From Paenibacillus amylolyticus (GTDB lineage: Bacteria; Bacillota; Bacilli; Paenibacillales; Paenibacillaceae): DNA of 64,000 nucleotides. The DNA is taken from contig NZ_CP121451.1 of the NCBI RefSeq assembly GCF_029689945.1, forward strand, positions 124,001 to 188,000, written 5' to 3'. Position numbers and translations under genes: made by a program. This document shows, piece after piece, positions 20,369 through 29,893 of the stretch (within the stretch, counting starts at the first letter, position 1; every line of letters begins with the position of its first letter). Under the pieces are notes generated by a model. That model did not search any database. It was not told where the DNA came from and was given only the letters and a program-made list of their open reading frames with translations.

Positions 20369-22234
20369 GTGGCCTTTATCCCGTTAAACTGTCCCAATTG
20401 CAACGGAAAAATTGAATACAAAGAGGGTCAAATTTTAAAGTGCCCCTATTGTGAAACAGAGCTTTTATTGAAGCAAAATCATGTCTATTACGTAGACCAG
20501 ACCATTAATCATTACCACGGAACGCCTCCCAAGGCAACGCCGAAGCAGGCTGTCTCCATAAAACTAATGCTGATATTCATGTTGATCCTAACGGGCGCCA
20601 TCGGTACTTATTTTTATTATAGTAACAGCTCCGCCTATCCCAAAACAGAAGCCAATCTGCCTGTGCGAAAGATGCCCGAAAGCGAGGTTTTGCTCTCATT
20701 TTTGCGAGATATCTTCGATAAAGGATCTGCCTTGCCGACAGAGGAGGAATTGGCTCGTATTCGCTATTTAACCGTAGAGCATTCGGAGAATGATCAGTGG
20801 ACGTTTACATATAGCCTCTCCGATCCGTTCAGCGATGAACAGGCCGAGAAAATCACTTATGTGACTCAGGACAAGAAATTGAATAGCCAGCGGATTGATC
20901 AGCGAGATTTTGAAGCTTTTACGGGACTAACGGCATTGGACCTGACGAATACCTATGAAATCTCCCAGACGGACCAAACCACTTTGGCCCATATGTCCGG
21001 ATTAAAAATTTATGGCGGCGCTTTTAACGAATCTTTTAGCAAGTTTTCGGACTTCTTTGGTGATAAGTCTAAAATTACGGAGCTTACCACTCAGATTCGC
21101 AGCAATCAGGAATTGGCCCTGCTGTTGGAATTCCCCAATCTGAACTCTTTATCCATTACCTATGTGGATGAGTCCGTAACGGATTTATTTCTGTTGAATA
21201 AACTGCCACTCAAGTCCCTGTCCCTTACCTTTGTCGATGAACTCGGATGGTTGTCGTCCATGACCGGGCTAACATCCTTGTCTATACAGCATAGTGAAAC
21301 CACTGACCTGCAGCCGTTGTACGCCTTGACCCAGCTTCAGGAGCTACATTTGTCGTTTTTAACGAATGTAAAGTCCATCGACTTTGTGCAAAACATGCCT
21401 GCTCTACAAACGCTGGATATTGAAAATGTAAACTTCTCCAGCCTGGAGCGCTTGACCGGTAAAAAATCCATTACTACACTGCGCCTGGCTTCTCTAAGTC
21501 AGCTTGGTTCCGTAAAGGCCATCAATAGCCTGTCATCTTTGCGGGAATTAACGTTGTCCGGCTACTACGAGAATGCAGAAGCGCTGACATTGCCTAATGT
21601 GGAGCGGTTGGAGATTCCAAGCTCCTTTCTCCCCGGGCTGAAAGCGCCCGCCGCAACCAGCCTGACGCTCCGTGGCGGAAGTGGCGAGTTGAATCTGGCG
21701 GTGCTGAGGAAATTCCCGAAACTGGAGCAACTCTCACTCTCAGAGATCAGTGAAGTAACCGGTATTGGCGCCCTGGACGGCTTGTCCAGCATGGAGGCCC
21801 TAAGCATTTATGACTCGTCACTATATAAGGAGAGCGATGCTTTATTTCGTTTGAAGCAGGTGAAATCTCTGACGTGCTCCGAGTGCAGGCTGAACTTTGA
21901 ACAAACGGCCGCCGCGGAGAACAACGTGCTTGAACATTTAACCTTAGAGCAGCCGTATTTCAGCATAAATAATACCTCTGTTACTGAAGTAGACCAGGTG
22001 ATGCCTTACTTTGCGAAACTGTCCGCTCTGCGTTCCTTCACTCTGCAAGACAGCAATTTGGCTTCTCTCGAATTCATGAATAACTGGCAGGCCATAGAAG
22101 AGCTTCACCTCGAGAACAATGCCATTTCCAATATTGAAACTCTAAGTCAGCTGCCTAATCTGCAAAAGGTGTATCTCTCCGGTAATTCCGTGCAAAACAA
22201 ATCCGTGCTTGGTACGGATGTGCACGTATATTAA
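20369..22234 (+). CDS. Zinc-ribbon, single-TM, leucine-rich-repeat protein
   Basis: This protein has 621 residues. A zinc ribbon (CPNCNGKIEY, then LKCPYCETE, residues 8-30) is followed by one membrane segment (LMLIFMLILTGAIGTYFYY, about 66-84). The large remainder is built of leucine-rich repeats such as LTGLTSLSIQHSETTDLQPL and AIEELHLENNAISNIETLSQ. The topology suggests the ribbon inside the cell and the repeats outside, as a protein-binding surface. The start is GTG with AAGGAGGG seven bases upstream. It stands alone and is closed by a strong terminator. No enzyme motif is visible and the partner is unknown. Confidence 0.85.
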   Translation: MAFIPLNCPNCNGKIEYKEGQILKCPYCETELLLKQNHVYYVDQTINHYHGTPPKATPKQAVSIKLMLIFMLILTGAIGTYFYYSNSSAYPKTEANLPVRKMPESEVLLSFLRDIFDKGSALPTEEELARIRYLTVEHSENDQWTFTYSLSDPFSDEQAEKITYVTQDKKLNSQRIDQRDFEAFTGLTALDLTNTYEISQTDQTTLAHMSGLKIYGGAFNESFSKFSDFFGDKSKITELTTQIRSNQELALLLEFPNLNSLSITYVDESVTDLFLLNKLPLKSLSLTFVDELGWLSSMTGLTSLSIQHSETTDLQPLYALTQLQELHLSFLTNVKSIDFVQNMPALQTLDIENVNFSSLERLTGKKSITTLRLASLSQLGSVKAINSLSSLRELTLSGYYENAEALTLPNVERLEIPSSFLPGLKAPAATSLTLRGGSGELNLAVLRKFPKLEQLSLSEISEVTGIGALDGLSSMEALSIYDSSLYKESDALFRLKQVKSLTCSECRLNFEQTAAAENNVLEHLTLEQPYFSINNTSVTEVDQVMPYFAKLSALRSFTLQDSNLASLEFMNNWQAIEELHLENNAISNIETLSQLPNLQKVYLSGNSVQNKSVLGTDVHVY

Positions 22235-22301
22235 TTACCTGCTGGGACGTTGGCGGGTTTTAGACTACTACAGTTAATGAATAGTATTAAAACAAAGACA
22301 A

Positions 22302-22337
22302 AAGGGGGTCGAGAATATATAAATTCTCGACCCCCTT
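22302..22337. terminator. Strong bidirectional terminator
   Basis: A long perfect stem (AGGGGGTCGAGAAT with its complement) separates two convergent genes. T-rich sequence follows on the plus strand. Confidence 0.85.
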
Positions 22338-22368
22338 CTGTTTTTGTTTCGCTCACTAACCATCATCT

Positions 22369-22950
22369 CTACACTCCAGAACGCTGCGGATTGACCGTGC
22401 CAAAGATATGATACGGTGTTATCCCCTTTGTAAATAAACTATCGATCAGCTTGATCAATTCCTCCGACGATAGATCTTTGTCCCTGTGTATCCAAAGGCG
22501 AAACATCGATATTAATGTGGATATGTAAAACTCAATGATGTATGGTGCCAAGACATCATCTGTTGAAAAATCCATAATCAATCGCTCAAAGGGAATTTCT
22601 CTTTTCAAGCGTTCCACAAAATGAACAGAACCATAATCGCCCAATACAGCTTTGAGAACTGTAATTTCCTCTGCATTTTCCAAGCATTGAAGTGCATCCT
22701 GGATAGTATGTGTAGAAAATTCTCTGCCTTCCATTTCCTCCTTAATGGATCTCAAAATCCGCTCTTCAACGCAGTCCAACAACTCATAGATATCTGTAAA
22801 ATATTGATAAAATGTACTCCGGTTATATCCTGATTGGTTAGCAATCTCTTGAATGGATATCTTTTCGATTGGTTTACGGCAGTATAAATCACAGAATACA
22901 TGGATGAATGTCTGCCTTGTTTTTTCCGTAATTTCAGGTTGCTTATTCAT
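22369..22950 (-). CDS. TetR/AcrR-family transcriptional regulator
   Basis: This is a 193-residue repressor-type protein. The N-terminal helix-turn-helix is clear: ISIQEIANQSGYNRSTFYQY followed by FTDIYELLD (about 33-62). The C-terminal ligand-binding helices are diverse, as usual. It is divergent from the ketopantoate-reductase-like gene 150 bp away, and a palindrome lies between them. Control of its neighbour and of itself is therefore the simplest reading. The inducer is unknown. Confidence 0.9.
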   Translation of the reverse strand: MNKQPEITEKTRQTFIHVFCDLYCRKPIEKISIQEIANQSGYNRSTFYQYFTDIYELLDCVEERILRSIKEEMEGREFSTHTIQDALQCLENAEEITVLKAVLGDYGSVHFVERLKREIPFERLIMDFSTDDVLAPYIIEFYISTLISMFRLWIHRDKDLSSEELIKLIDSLFTKGITPYHIFGTVNPQRSGV

Positions 22951-23044
22951 GATTAACCTCCATTTGCTGTTGAATTGATTATACGACAGATATTAAAAAT
23001 CTGATGGTTGATGACCCTGTAGTGAATCTTTACAATAACATTAT

Positions 23045-23056
23045 ACAACACGTTGT
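23045..23056. promoter_or_regulatory. Candidate operator of the TetR regulator
   Basis: ACAAC and GTTGT form a perfect inverted repeat around two bases, midway between the two divergent genes. Binding is inferred from position only. Confidence 0.4.
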
Positions 23057-23099
23057 TGGATCATCAACAAGCATGAATACAGATATTTAGGAGGCTAAG

Positions 23100-24038
23100 A
23101 TGAGAATTTTATTTTTCGGTAGAGGTGTAATATCGACCCAATATGCGTGGGCTTTAGAGAAGGCAGGGCATACCGTGGAGTTTTACGTTAGAAAAGGGAG
23201 AAAAGAAACGTTCGGAGACTATATAGCGCTTGAAATGTGGGACGCACGAAGAGGAAAACAGCTCATCCAAGAAAACTGGAAAATCAAACTGCATGAGGAG
23301 ATTAACCCAAATTACGATCTCATTATTGCAAGTGTCAACACAGAGCAACTTCCCGAAGCAGCAAGATTACTTTCAACTACTGCGGGTAACACCCCGATCC
23401 TCATATTCAATAATATTTGGCAGGACTTAAAATCATCAATTTTGCCCTTGTCTATGAACAATGTGGTCTTCGGGTTTCCAGGAGCAGGAGGCGGCATTGA
23501 GAACAATAAACTTAGGGGCGGCTTTTTAAAAATGATATTTCTGGAAAAACCACGAGTAGGCACGGAACAGATAAACCACAAGGTCAAACAGCTATTTGAA
23601 AGCGCCCATTTTAAAATCAATGGGATTAAGGATATGCAAAGCTGGTTATGGAATCACTATGCCATGAATGCGGCGATGGAGACCGAGGTGTTAAAACGGG
23701 GAAGTTTCCCAGCACTCTTAAATTATCGTGACTCATTCGCAAATGTCGGCAAGAGTATGCGGGAAATGAAGCCTGTTCTTAAAGCAAGAGGCGCCAAGAT
23801 GGACGCGATTACTCTAATGTTGACCAAGATCCCACCGGCACTTCTCGGCATGCTGTTTAACAAGGTTATTTTTGCAAAGGGCAGCTTACCACGACTTTTT
23901 ATTGAATACAATAATAGTAAGTCCAGTTTTGCAGTACTTGAAGTTGTGAGAGAAGCCAAAAAGTTAGGTATCCCTTTGCCACGTCTTACTGCGACATTGG
24001 AAAACACTGAACAACACACAGGTATCGTAAACGGATAA
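23100..24038 (+). CDS. Ketopantoate-reductase-family oxidoreductase
   Basis: This 312-residue protein has an N-terminal Rossmann domain of the ApbA/PanE type (MRILFFGRGVISTQYAWALE and GHTVEFYVRKGR) that should bind NADP. Beyond about residue 130 it is less typical, with FGFPGAGGGIE and a helical C-terminal domain. It is probably not the pantothenate enzyme but one of the many relatives of unknown substrate. The ATG has an excellent TAGGAGG site. It is divergent from a TetR gene that may regulate it, and a hairpin follows it. Confidence 0.82.
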   Translation: MRILFFGRGVISTQYAWALEKAGHTVEFYVRKGRKETFGDYIALEMWDARRGKQLIQENWKIKLHEEINPNYDLIIASVNTEQLPEAARLLSTTAGNTPILIFNNIWQDLKSSILPLSMNNVVFGFPGAGGGIENNKLRGGFLKMIFLEKPRVGTEQINHKVKQLFESAHFKINGIKDMQSWLWNHYAMNAAMETEVLKRGSFPALLNYRDSFANVGKSMREMKPVLKARGAKMDAITLMLTKIPPALLGMLFNKVIFAKGSLPRLFIEYNNSKSSFAVLEVVREAKKLGIPLPRLTATLENTEQHTGIVNG

Positions 24039-24133
24039 ACTGGAAAATGAATATTGTTCAGACCAACATTAACTCTACTATTGATTATATAAACCATATC
24101 CGACGAACGGAAGCCTCACTAAATGCCCTTCGC

Positions 24134-24161
24134 TAGCCCGAACTCTAGAAGCTTCGGGCTA
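24134..24161 (+). terminator. Probable terminator after the reductase gene
   Basis: TAGCCCGAA pairs perfectly with TTCGGGCTA around a 10-base loop. Only a modest T-rich stretch follows. Confidence 0.5.
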
Positions 24162-24203
24162 ATTAGCTATTTATTATAAACAGGTAAATCTAGCTTCAAT
24201 ACA

Positions 24204-24248
24204 CTACTCCTTCACCAACATCGCCACCGACTCCACATGACTAGTATG
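24204..24248 (-). pseudogene. Orphan 3' end of an rlmD-like rRNA methyltransferase gene
   Basis: The minus strand reads HTSHVESVAMLVKE and a stop, matching the C-terminus of RlmD/TrmA-type uracil methyltransferases, where VE..A closes the fold. Nothing upstream in this frame continues the gene. A 21-bp part is repeated at 39956-39976. I read it as the displaced native gene end left of an inserted segment. Confidence 0.5.
24219..24239 (-). repeat. Direct repeat, left copy (att-like)
   Basis: This 21-bp sequence is identical to 39956-39976 in the same orientation. It lies inside an rlmD-like 3' end at both places. Confidence 0.6.
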
Positions 24249-24265
24249 CTGTTACAGAATCAAGA

Positions 24266-24288
24266 CAAAAAAACGGCATCTCTGCCGT
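24266..24288 (-). terminator. Terminator at the end of the biosynthetic cluster
   Basis: ACGGCA and TGCCGT form a hairpin followed on the minus strand by seven T. It lies 30 bases past the last cluster gene. Confidence 0.75.
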
Positions 24289-24318
24289 TTGTCATTACTA
24301 GCAATATTAGGTGTGAGT

Positions 24319-25353
24319 TTACCTGAAAGCCTTTAACATTAAAAATAATTGATTATTAAACTGCACTTCATTCGTATATATTTTTCTAAATAAACCAATG
24401 CACTTGTCTATAATTTCCCCAGTGAACTTCTGGGACATGATGGCTTTATTCGAATAGATCCTTACTGTCTTCCAGTCATGAATAATTTGGTCCAATAACG
24501 GGTCAAGCGTATGTTTTGCATGGATATGATCAATGTTGTACTTATAGAGCGTATTTAACCTGTATTTCTCAGAACATTTTCTATAAATCGTACTGCTCAG
24601 TGTTTCTATAATCGTTTCATTTTGTATAATGAGTTCGTAATTTTCTGCGAGCAACAGGATATTATTCAAACTTTCCGTTATTTCATTTTGATACCTGCAC
24701 ATATTTTCTACGAATGTATTGATGGTTGTGTGTGCTGAATTCTTATCGTTCAAGATCTCATGATTACCAGGGGGCACTGGCGCATATTCCCAAAAGTAGT
24801 CTGGCATCTTTACGTGTTCCGAAGTCAGGCATGACGATTTAAATTCTGAAAATGGCAGAGCATATTGTCTGTATTCTGTAATATCATCAACGGTATATAT
24901 TTCCTCGTTCGTCAGATTGAAGCCATAGACAAAAACAGGGTGCAGTCCATGTTTTTGGTTATAGTAAAAGTCTCTCCCGCGTTGATAAAATAAATCAATA
25001 AATATGGAAATGGGATGACCACTAGAAATAGAGTGGATGACCTCATCTTGTAACGTATCTAGTGCAGGGGATTTTTTAAGAATAGAGATCCCCATATCCT
25101 CAAGGATCTGATCTGCCTCCTCCAGATCCAACACCTCTAACTTGAAATATCCTCTTGTTTGTATTTTTTGTTTATCAAATCTATAAATAGTAATGACATT
25201 ATTCAAAATCGGCAACTCATCTTTTTTAAAATATCTGGCAAGCGTTAATAACAAATTGTAGCCGCAATTAAAATAAGGAAAATTATGATGAGGAAACATT
25301 TTCGTCATGCCGTCGAAGGGCTGAAAGGTGTCCAGGGAAATAATTTCTTCCAT
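24319..25353 (-). CDS. BtrH N-terminal-like acyltransferase candidate
   Basis: The protein has 344 residues. The first 200 look like the BtrH_N fold, a papain-like domain. A cysteine sits at a helix start (FNCGYNLLLTLARYF, about 28) and a histidine follows in KHGLHPVFVYGFNLTNEEIYTVDD (about 135-158), which would give a Cys-His-Asp set. In butirosin synthesis BtrH moves an acyl group from an ACP to an amine. The C-terminal 140 residues are helical and unassigned. It is the last gene of the cluster, and a related protein lies at the other end. An acyl or aminoacyl transfer role is inferred from family and context. Confidence 0.6.
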   Translation of the reverse strand: MEEIISLDTFQPFDGMTKMFPHHNFPYFNCGYNLLLTLARYFKKDELPILNNVITIYRFDKQKIQTRGYFKLEVLDLEEADQILEDMGISILKKSPALDTLQDEVIHSISSGHPISIFIDLFYQRGRDFYYNQKHGLHPVFVYGFNLTNEEIYTVDDITEYRQYALPFSEFKSSCLTSEHVKMPDYFWEYAPVPPGNHEILNDKNSAHTTINTFVENMCRYQNEITESLNNILLLAENYELIIQNETIIETLSSTIYRKCSEKYRLNTLYKYNIDHIHAKHTLDPLLDQIIHDWKTVRIYSNKAIMSQKFTGEIIDKCIGLFRKIYTNEVQFNNQLFLMLKAFR

Positions 25354-25404
25354 ACAATATTTCTCCTAACCTAAAATTAAATTATTGTTGATATCACGGC
25401 TATA

Positions 25405-26358
25405 TTACCTCTTAACAAGGTTCATCATACGGTATTGCCGCGTTCCAGTCTTCATCTCTTCATATTTCTTCGAGCCGGGCAATGCGATGAACTCATCGAT
25501 ATCTCCAATATTCGTGCTTGAATTGGCGTTATTCGCAATTCCTTGTGTGCCAGTACGCTGCTTCGCACTCTCATCACACGATAGAAGAACATTCGAAGTC
25601 ACATCCTGATTGCGGATTACAGACAGGCCTGCTTCCTCTAACAGCCTGACGTTTTGCGCTACCTGATCTCCCAGCATCAGCTCCGTATACAGAAATACGC
25701 CGCCAACTCTCAGTATCCGGTACACCTCTTCATAGAATTGTGATCGGTTCGGATAGGCATGTGCGGATTCAATATTTAACACTACATCGAAGCTCTCGTC
25801 TGCAAACGGTATATTCTCCGCATCGCCGACGAGATACAAAGATTCACCCAATCGGGATTTGGCATTGCAAAAGGCAATATTCGCAGGGCAGATGTCGAGA
25901 CCGACAATAGACAGCGGCTTGAAATATTTAGTCAGAGTTGCTATGTTCCCTCCCCTGCCGCATCCGATGTCGATCACCTGCCGCTCCCGAATCGCCGTCC
26001 TGCCCACTGTCTCAAGCAGCAGCTTGACCGAGTTTCTATTCCATGCATCGCCCGGCTCGATCACCGCATGTTGCTCATTCCCGTGCGGGACGTAACCATA
26101 GTTCAAGAAGGTGGCGAATCGGCCTATACCAGTCAGCGCAAGGGAGTCCGAGATCTCGCTATAATCCCGAATTTCAGCCTCTTTCCGGTTCCATTCGGAA
26201 GGGTGGACAAACTGCTCACGCCGGTCGAGCATCGATAAGTAACGATCATCGTTCGTATATACCGCATCGCAGCTGCAGCATTGCAGCACTGCCTCCGACT
26301 GCTCCAGCTCGCCCTTGCAGCTGGAGCATACCAACCTTTCATGCAGATGCTGTAACAT
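25405..26358 (-). CDS. Class I SAM methyltransferase with N-terminal zinc ribbon
   Basis: This 317-residue enzyme begins with a cysteine-rich ribbon (CSSCKGELEQ, then CCSCDAVY). A SAM-binding Rossmann domain follows: motif I VIDIGCGRGGNIATL, then VGLDICPANIAFC, and VVLNIESAHAYPNRSQFYEE in the motif IV area. The layout fits the Methyltransf_11 class of small-molecule methyltransferases. The stop lies two bases from the FkbM gene's frame, so they are co-transcribed. It probably decorates the cluster product; the acceptor atom is unknown. Confidence 0.85.
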   Translation of the reverse strand: MLQHLHERLVCSSCKGELEQSEAVLQCCSCDAVYTNDDRYLSMLDRREQFVHPSEWNRKEAEIRDYSEISDSLALTGIGRFATFLNYGYVPHGNEQHAVIEPGDAWNRNSVKLLLETVGRTAIRERQVIDIGCGRGGNIATLTKYFKPLSIVGLDICPANIAFCNAKSRLGESLYLVGDAENIPFADESFDVVLNIESAHAYPNRSQFYEEVYRILRVGGVFLYTELMLGDQVAQNVRLLEEAGLSVIRNQDVTSNVLLSCDESAKQRTGTQGIANNANSSTNIGDIDEFIALPGSKKYEEMKTGTRQYRMMNLVKR

Positions 26359-26360
26359 GA

Positions 26361-27221
26361 CTATCGCCCAGCCGACGTATGCATTTGATTCAACGCGTAC
26401 ACATTATAGTAATTTGGGATATTCAAATCTTCGTAGTAATCAATCACGGCATAGAAGCCGTTGGTTTGAAAGATGTTCTCGAGCCTGCTGATCTGCTCTC
26501 CGTCCAGTCCGTGTACCTCCATTACAATTTGCCTGATTCTGCCCCAATCTTCCGGCTCTATGCCTTCCAGCACCTCGAACTCACTTTTTTCCACGTCGAT
26601 TTTGAGCAGATCAATTTGGTTCAGATCGTAAAAGCGGATCATTTCAGAGATCGTAGTTAGCTGGCAACGATAGATTTGTTCATTCAGAAGCTTCGGCGAC
26701 ATAAGATGATCGACAAAGCGGTTTAGCATTCGCGGGTCAGCGAAATTATCTTCGTAATGGTTGATTAACCCGTATCGGAGATCTTGATCGTGGTTCTCCC
26801 TGTATTTGATCTGGACAGAGTCCGTGGACATCGTAGGAAAATAGGCAAACTCCGCTTCCTTAATCTCATTAGACAGCCCGACGTTAACCGTCGTTACGCG
26901 AGGCAACGAACTCGTATTCATTTTCAAGATATTAAACGTCGGAGGCAGTGGCTCAAAGGCATATACCCTGCAGTCGCTCTTGCTGCTGACATATAGGCTG
27001 AATATGCCGATATTAGCCCCAACGTCCATGACCGTGCCATGATCCGGGAGCGTAATACCGTGCTTGAAATACATCTCCTTGTTGAAAATCTCGTTGTAAA
27101 GGAACTCGGTCTCGCCTTCATTGTTTTGATAGATTTCGATCCCGTTGTGCAGCCGTTTCTTTGCGATAGCCTTTGTCTGCAACGGATGGCGCTCATGCTC
27201 CGTCCTGCTCATTCCATTCAC
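26361..27221 (-). CDS. FkbM-family methyltransferase
   Basis: This is a 286-residue SAM-dependent enzyme. Motif I is TVMDVGANIGIFSLYVSSKS, followed by VYAFEPLPPTFNILKMN, and the typical FkbM end LLKIDVEKSEFEVLEGIEPE with IVMEVHG. FkbM enzymes usually O-methylate sugars or polyketides, so a hydroxyl of the cluster's sugar unit is a reasonable target (inference). The coding region is packed between an ABC permease and a second methyltransferase on the same strand. Confidence 0.9.
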   Translation of the reverse strand: MNGMSRTEHERHPLQTKAIAKKRLHNGIEIYQNNEGETEFLYNEIFNKEMYFKHGITLPDHGTVMDVGANIGIFSLYVSSKSDCRVYAFEPLPPTFNILKMNTSSLPRVTTVNVGLSNEIKEAEFAYFPTMSTDSVQIKYRENHDQDLRYGLINHYEDNFADPRMLNRFVDHLMSPKLLNEQIYRCQLTTISEMIRFYDLNQIDLLKIDVEKSEFEVLEGIEPEDWGRIRQIVMEVHGLDGEQISRLENIFQTNGFYAVIDYYEDLNIPNYYNVYALNQMHTSAGR

Positions 27222-27253
27222 CTTCTCAACAATTTGTTTTTTGGGGCATTGCT

Positions 27254-28081
27254 CTAACTGCTGGCGCTTTCATAGCGTTTGACGGCCAGCTTCCAGAACA
27301 GCCTGACCACGATAAGCGATATAACGGGAGCTACAAAAATCCATATCCCAAGGAACAAGTCCAATCGATCGATCAAATAAACCGACGGCATGTTGGTAAT
27401 GAATAAGATCGGCACAACATACAGCCCTAGTCTCCGCAGCCATTTGGGGTATATGTACATCGGCATATTGTTTAAATCCCAACATTTGTCGAGTATTTCG
27501 AAGATTGAACCGGACTTCACCGTCCAGAAGGCAAGAATTTGGGGAAGTAGAAGCACCGAATAGGTCACGATCGTGCTACTCAAGATCACGCCGATATATC
27601 CAGCCACGTGGATCAAGCTTGGCTCGATGTCAAGACGCCGCCATGCCAGTACGATCATCGTGATCCCGGCGATCAGGTTCGGGATCGGAAACGCGAAGTT
27701 AACGTGCCGGAATGAGATCATGAACTGCAGCGAAAGCGGCTTCGTCATATACAAGTCCAGCGTCCCGTTGCGGATATGGCCGGCGAATCTATAAAAGTTA
27801 TCCATAAACAGTCCTGTATAGATCGCGATCATAATCGTATAGGTCCCGGTGAAGATCATCATTTGGTCAGGAGAAATGCCATTGATTTCGATCCCGAGCT
27901 GGAAAACGAACAAGATATAGATCAGCTTGGAAAACAGAAATACGGTCTCCATGATCAAACCGGAGTAAAAATTCGCTTTGTATTCCATGTAACCGACCAA
28001 GCTGTTCTTTGCGAAAATAAAGAACATACGTACATGCTTCCGAAACTCCGTCAAGCTGATACTCACAGATCTAACCTCCAA
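27254..28081 (-). CDS. ABC-2 type permease (second of a pair)
   Basis: The 275-residue protein has six predicted membrane segments, for example LIMETVFLFSKLIYILFVFQ near residue 42 and VTYSVLLLPQILAF near 175. It belongs with the permeases that accompany COG4586-type ATPases. Together with the preceding permease and the ATPase gene it makes a complete exporter in one transcript. Its start overlaps the preceding gene by about ten bases. It probably exports the cluster product or gives self-resistance. Confidence 0.85.
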   Translation of the reverse strand: MEVRSVSISLTEFRKHVRMFFIFAKNSLVGYMEYKANFYSGLIMETVFLFSKLIYILFVFQLGIEINGISPDQMMIFTGTYTIMIAIYTGLFMDNFYRFAGHIRNGTLDLYMTKPLSLQFMISFRHVNFAFPIPNLIAGITMIVLAWRRLDIEPSLIHVAGYIGVILSSTIVTYSVLLLPQILAFWTVKSGSIFEILDKCWDLNNMPMYIYPKWLRRLGLYVVPILFITNMPSVYLIDRLDLFLGIWIFVAPVISLIVVRLFWKLAVKRYESASS

Positions 28082-28880
28082 CGGCTACATATTTCCTCAT
28101 CCCGGAATCCCACGACAACTTCGAAATTATCATAAGCGCAATAACCCAGACCACCTGTAAGAGAAGCCCGCGCACGATTTCATGAATCGCCATGCTCCCA
28201 TTGATGATGTTAACCGGGAAGAATACGACATATTGAAATGGCAAGTAGCTGGAGATTCTGGCAAACGTATCTCCGAAAATATTAAGCGGAAAGATGGCAC
28301 CACTGAGCAGATAGACGCCTTGGTTGAACGCGATATATACGCCCCAAACCTCGGTAATGATGAACGCGAGAGCACTAATCGAATAAAAAAGCAGGAAGTT
28401 GATGAGCAGTCCGAACAGAATGCTGACCAGGAACATAACGATCTGCACCCCTCCAAGCTGAAACCCCCAAATCTGAGTAAAAACGATCATCAGTATGACA
28501 AATAAGACAAGGACGACCCCGATCTGAACCGTTTTCCCACCGAAAAAATTGCATATCCGATAGCTGAAATAATGAATGGGCTGAGCGATAAATTTGCTCA
28601 TTCCACCCGTCTTGATATCATTCGCGATTTCCCCTTCGAAGCCGGCAGAAACCAGCTTGGAGACAACGCCGGACAATACGGAATAAATGATGATCTGTGA
28701 ATACGTATAGCCATTAATAATCTCTTGCGGCGAACTGCGAAACACGGCCGTCCAGAGGAAGCATTGGACGAGAATGATGAAGCCGCCGCTGATGATACTC
28801 ATAAAGAAATCGGTCCGATACTCCATCGCATTCTGAAGCGCAAGAATGTACGTCCTTTTATACTTCTGCAAGGCTTTCAT
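28071..28880 (-). CDS. ABC-2 type permease (first of a pair)
   Basis: This membrane protein of about 270 residues has six predicted segments (FFMSIISGGFIILVQCFLW, then IQIGVV-type segments such as GVVLVLFVILMIVF). I chose the ATG at 28880 (MKALQKYKRTY) because the upstream alternatives lie deep inside the ATPase gene; it still overlaps that gene by 23 bases. An ATG at 28892 is also possible. It pairs with the next permease to form the membrane channel of a heteromeric exporter. Confidence 0.8.
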   Translation of the reverse strand: MKALQKYKRTYILALQNAMEYRTDFFMSIISGGFIILVQCFLWTAVFRSSPQEIINGYTYSQIIIYSVLSGVVSKLVSAGFEGEIANDIKTGGMSKFIAQPIHYFSYRICNFFGGKTVQIGVVLVLFVILMIVFTQIWGFQLGGVQIVMFLVSILFGLLINFLLFYSISALAFIITEVWGVYIAFNQGVYLLSGAIFPLNIFGDTFARISSYLPFQYVVFFPVNIINGSMAIHEIVRGLLLQVVWVIALMIISKLSWDSGMRKYVAVGG

Positions 28881-29861
28881 GTTTGACCCCATCTTTCTGA
28901 TACAAGCTTTCGATGCCTCGCTCGACAGGTATATCTTCAACTGTGAAATCGAGGATCGGGAACCGATCCAGCATCATCTTGGAAAGCCGCTGGAGGTCAT
29001 GCTTATCGATCTCCATAACGGCATTCATGCCGTCATGTTCCATAATAGCGCCATAGTCGCTTAGTGCTTCCCTCGGCACTTCGTCCGTAAATTGCAGCTT
29101 GATGATCTTTTTTGCATGAAACAGCTCGTTCACACGCCGAAGATCGCCATCGTATACGATCTTCCCTTGATTGATGATGATCGTTCGTTTGCATAAATCC
29201 TCAATATCCGCCATATAGTGGCTTGTCAGAATGACCGTTGCTTTTGTCTGCTGGTTATAATACTTCAGGAACTCCCGAATGCGCTTCTGCGAAATCAAAT
29301 CGAGTCCGATTGTAGGCTCATCCAGGAAAATCACCTTAGGCCGGTGGATAAGCGACGCAATGAGCTCCATCTTCATCCGTTCCCCCAGCGAAAGCCTGCG
29401 CACCTGAATATTAAGCAGCTCTTTAACGCCAAGCATCTCCGTAAGCTCATCCAGGACAAGGTTGTAGGGCTTATCCTCGACCTCATAAATGCATTTGTTC
29501 AGGTACAACGATTCGTTCGCCGGTAAATCCCACCACAACTGCGATTTCTGCCCCATCACGATCGAGAACTGCATCTTGAATTCTTTTTTCGCTCCCAAGG
29601 GACATAGCCTAATACCGTCGCTTGCCCGCTTGTCGGATACAGGATACCGGACAGCATCTTAAGCGTAGTCGTTTTGCCGGAACCGTTCGGGCCTAAGAAC
29701 CCGACCATCTCGCCTTGCTCGATGACAAGTGATATTTCGCTAACCGCTTCTTTGGTCAGTGATTTCCGCTTCACTAAGTTTTTTAGCGATTTTTTGAACC
29801 CCAATTCTTTTTCGTAGTAATTGAAGCTTTTGGATAAGCGTTCCACTTGGATTATGCTCAC
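28858..29861 (-). pseudogene. ABC exporter ATPase (COG4586-like), one frameshift
   Basis: Two frames form one ATPase of about 333 residues. The first has Walker A (GFLGPNGSGKTTTLKML). The second has the Q-loop area (GQKSQLWWDLP), a signature-like RRLSLGERMKMELIA, Walker B (KVIFLDEPTIGLD) and the switch histidine (TSHYMADIE). The break lies in an A/T6 run near 29587, where one base restores VPWERKKEFKMQF. It powers the two downstream permeases. The C-terminal ACT-like extension after residue 240 is typical of this group. The gene is probably intact in the cell. Confidence 0.87.
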
Positions 29862-29893
29862 TGGTTCACCTCATTTATGCTCATGCAGAATAG

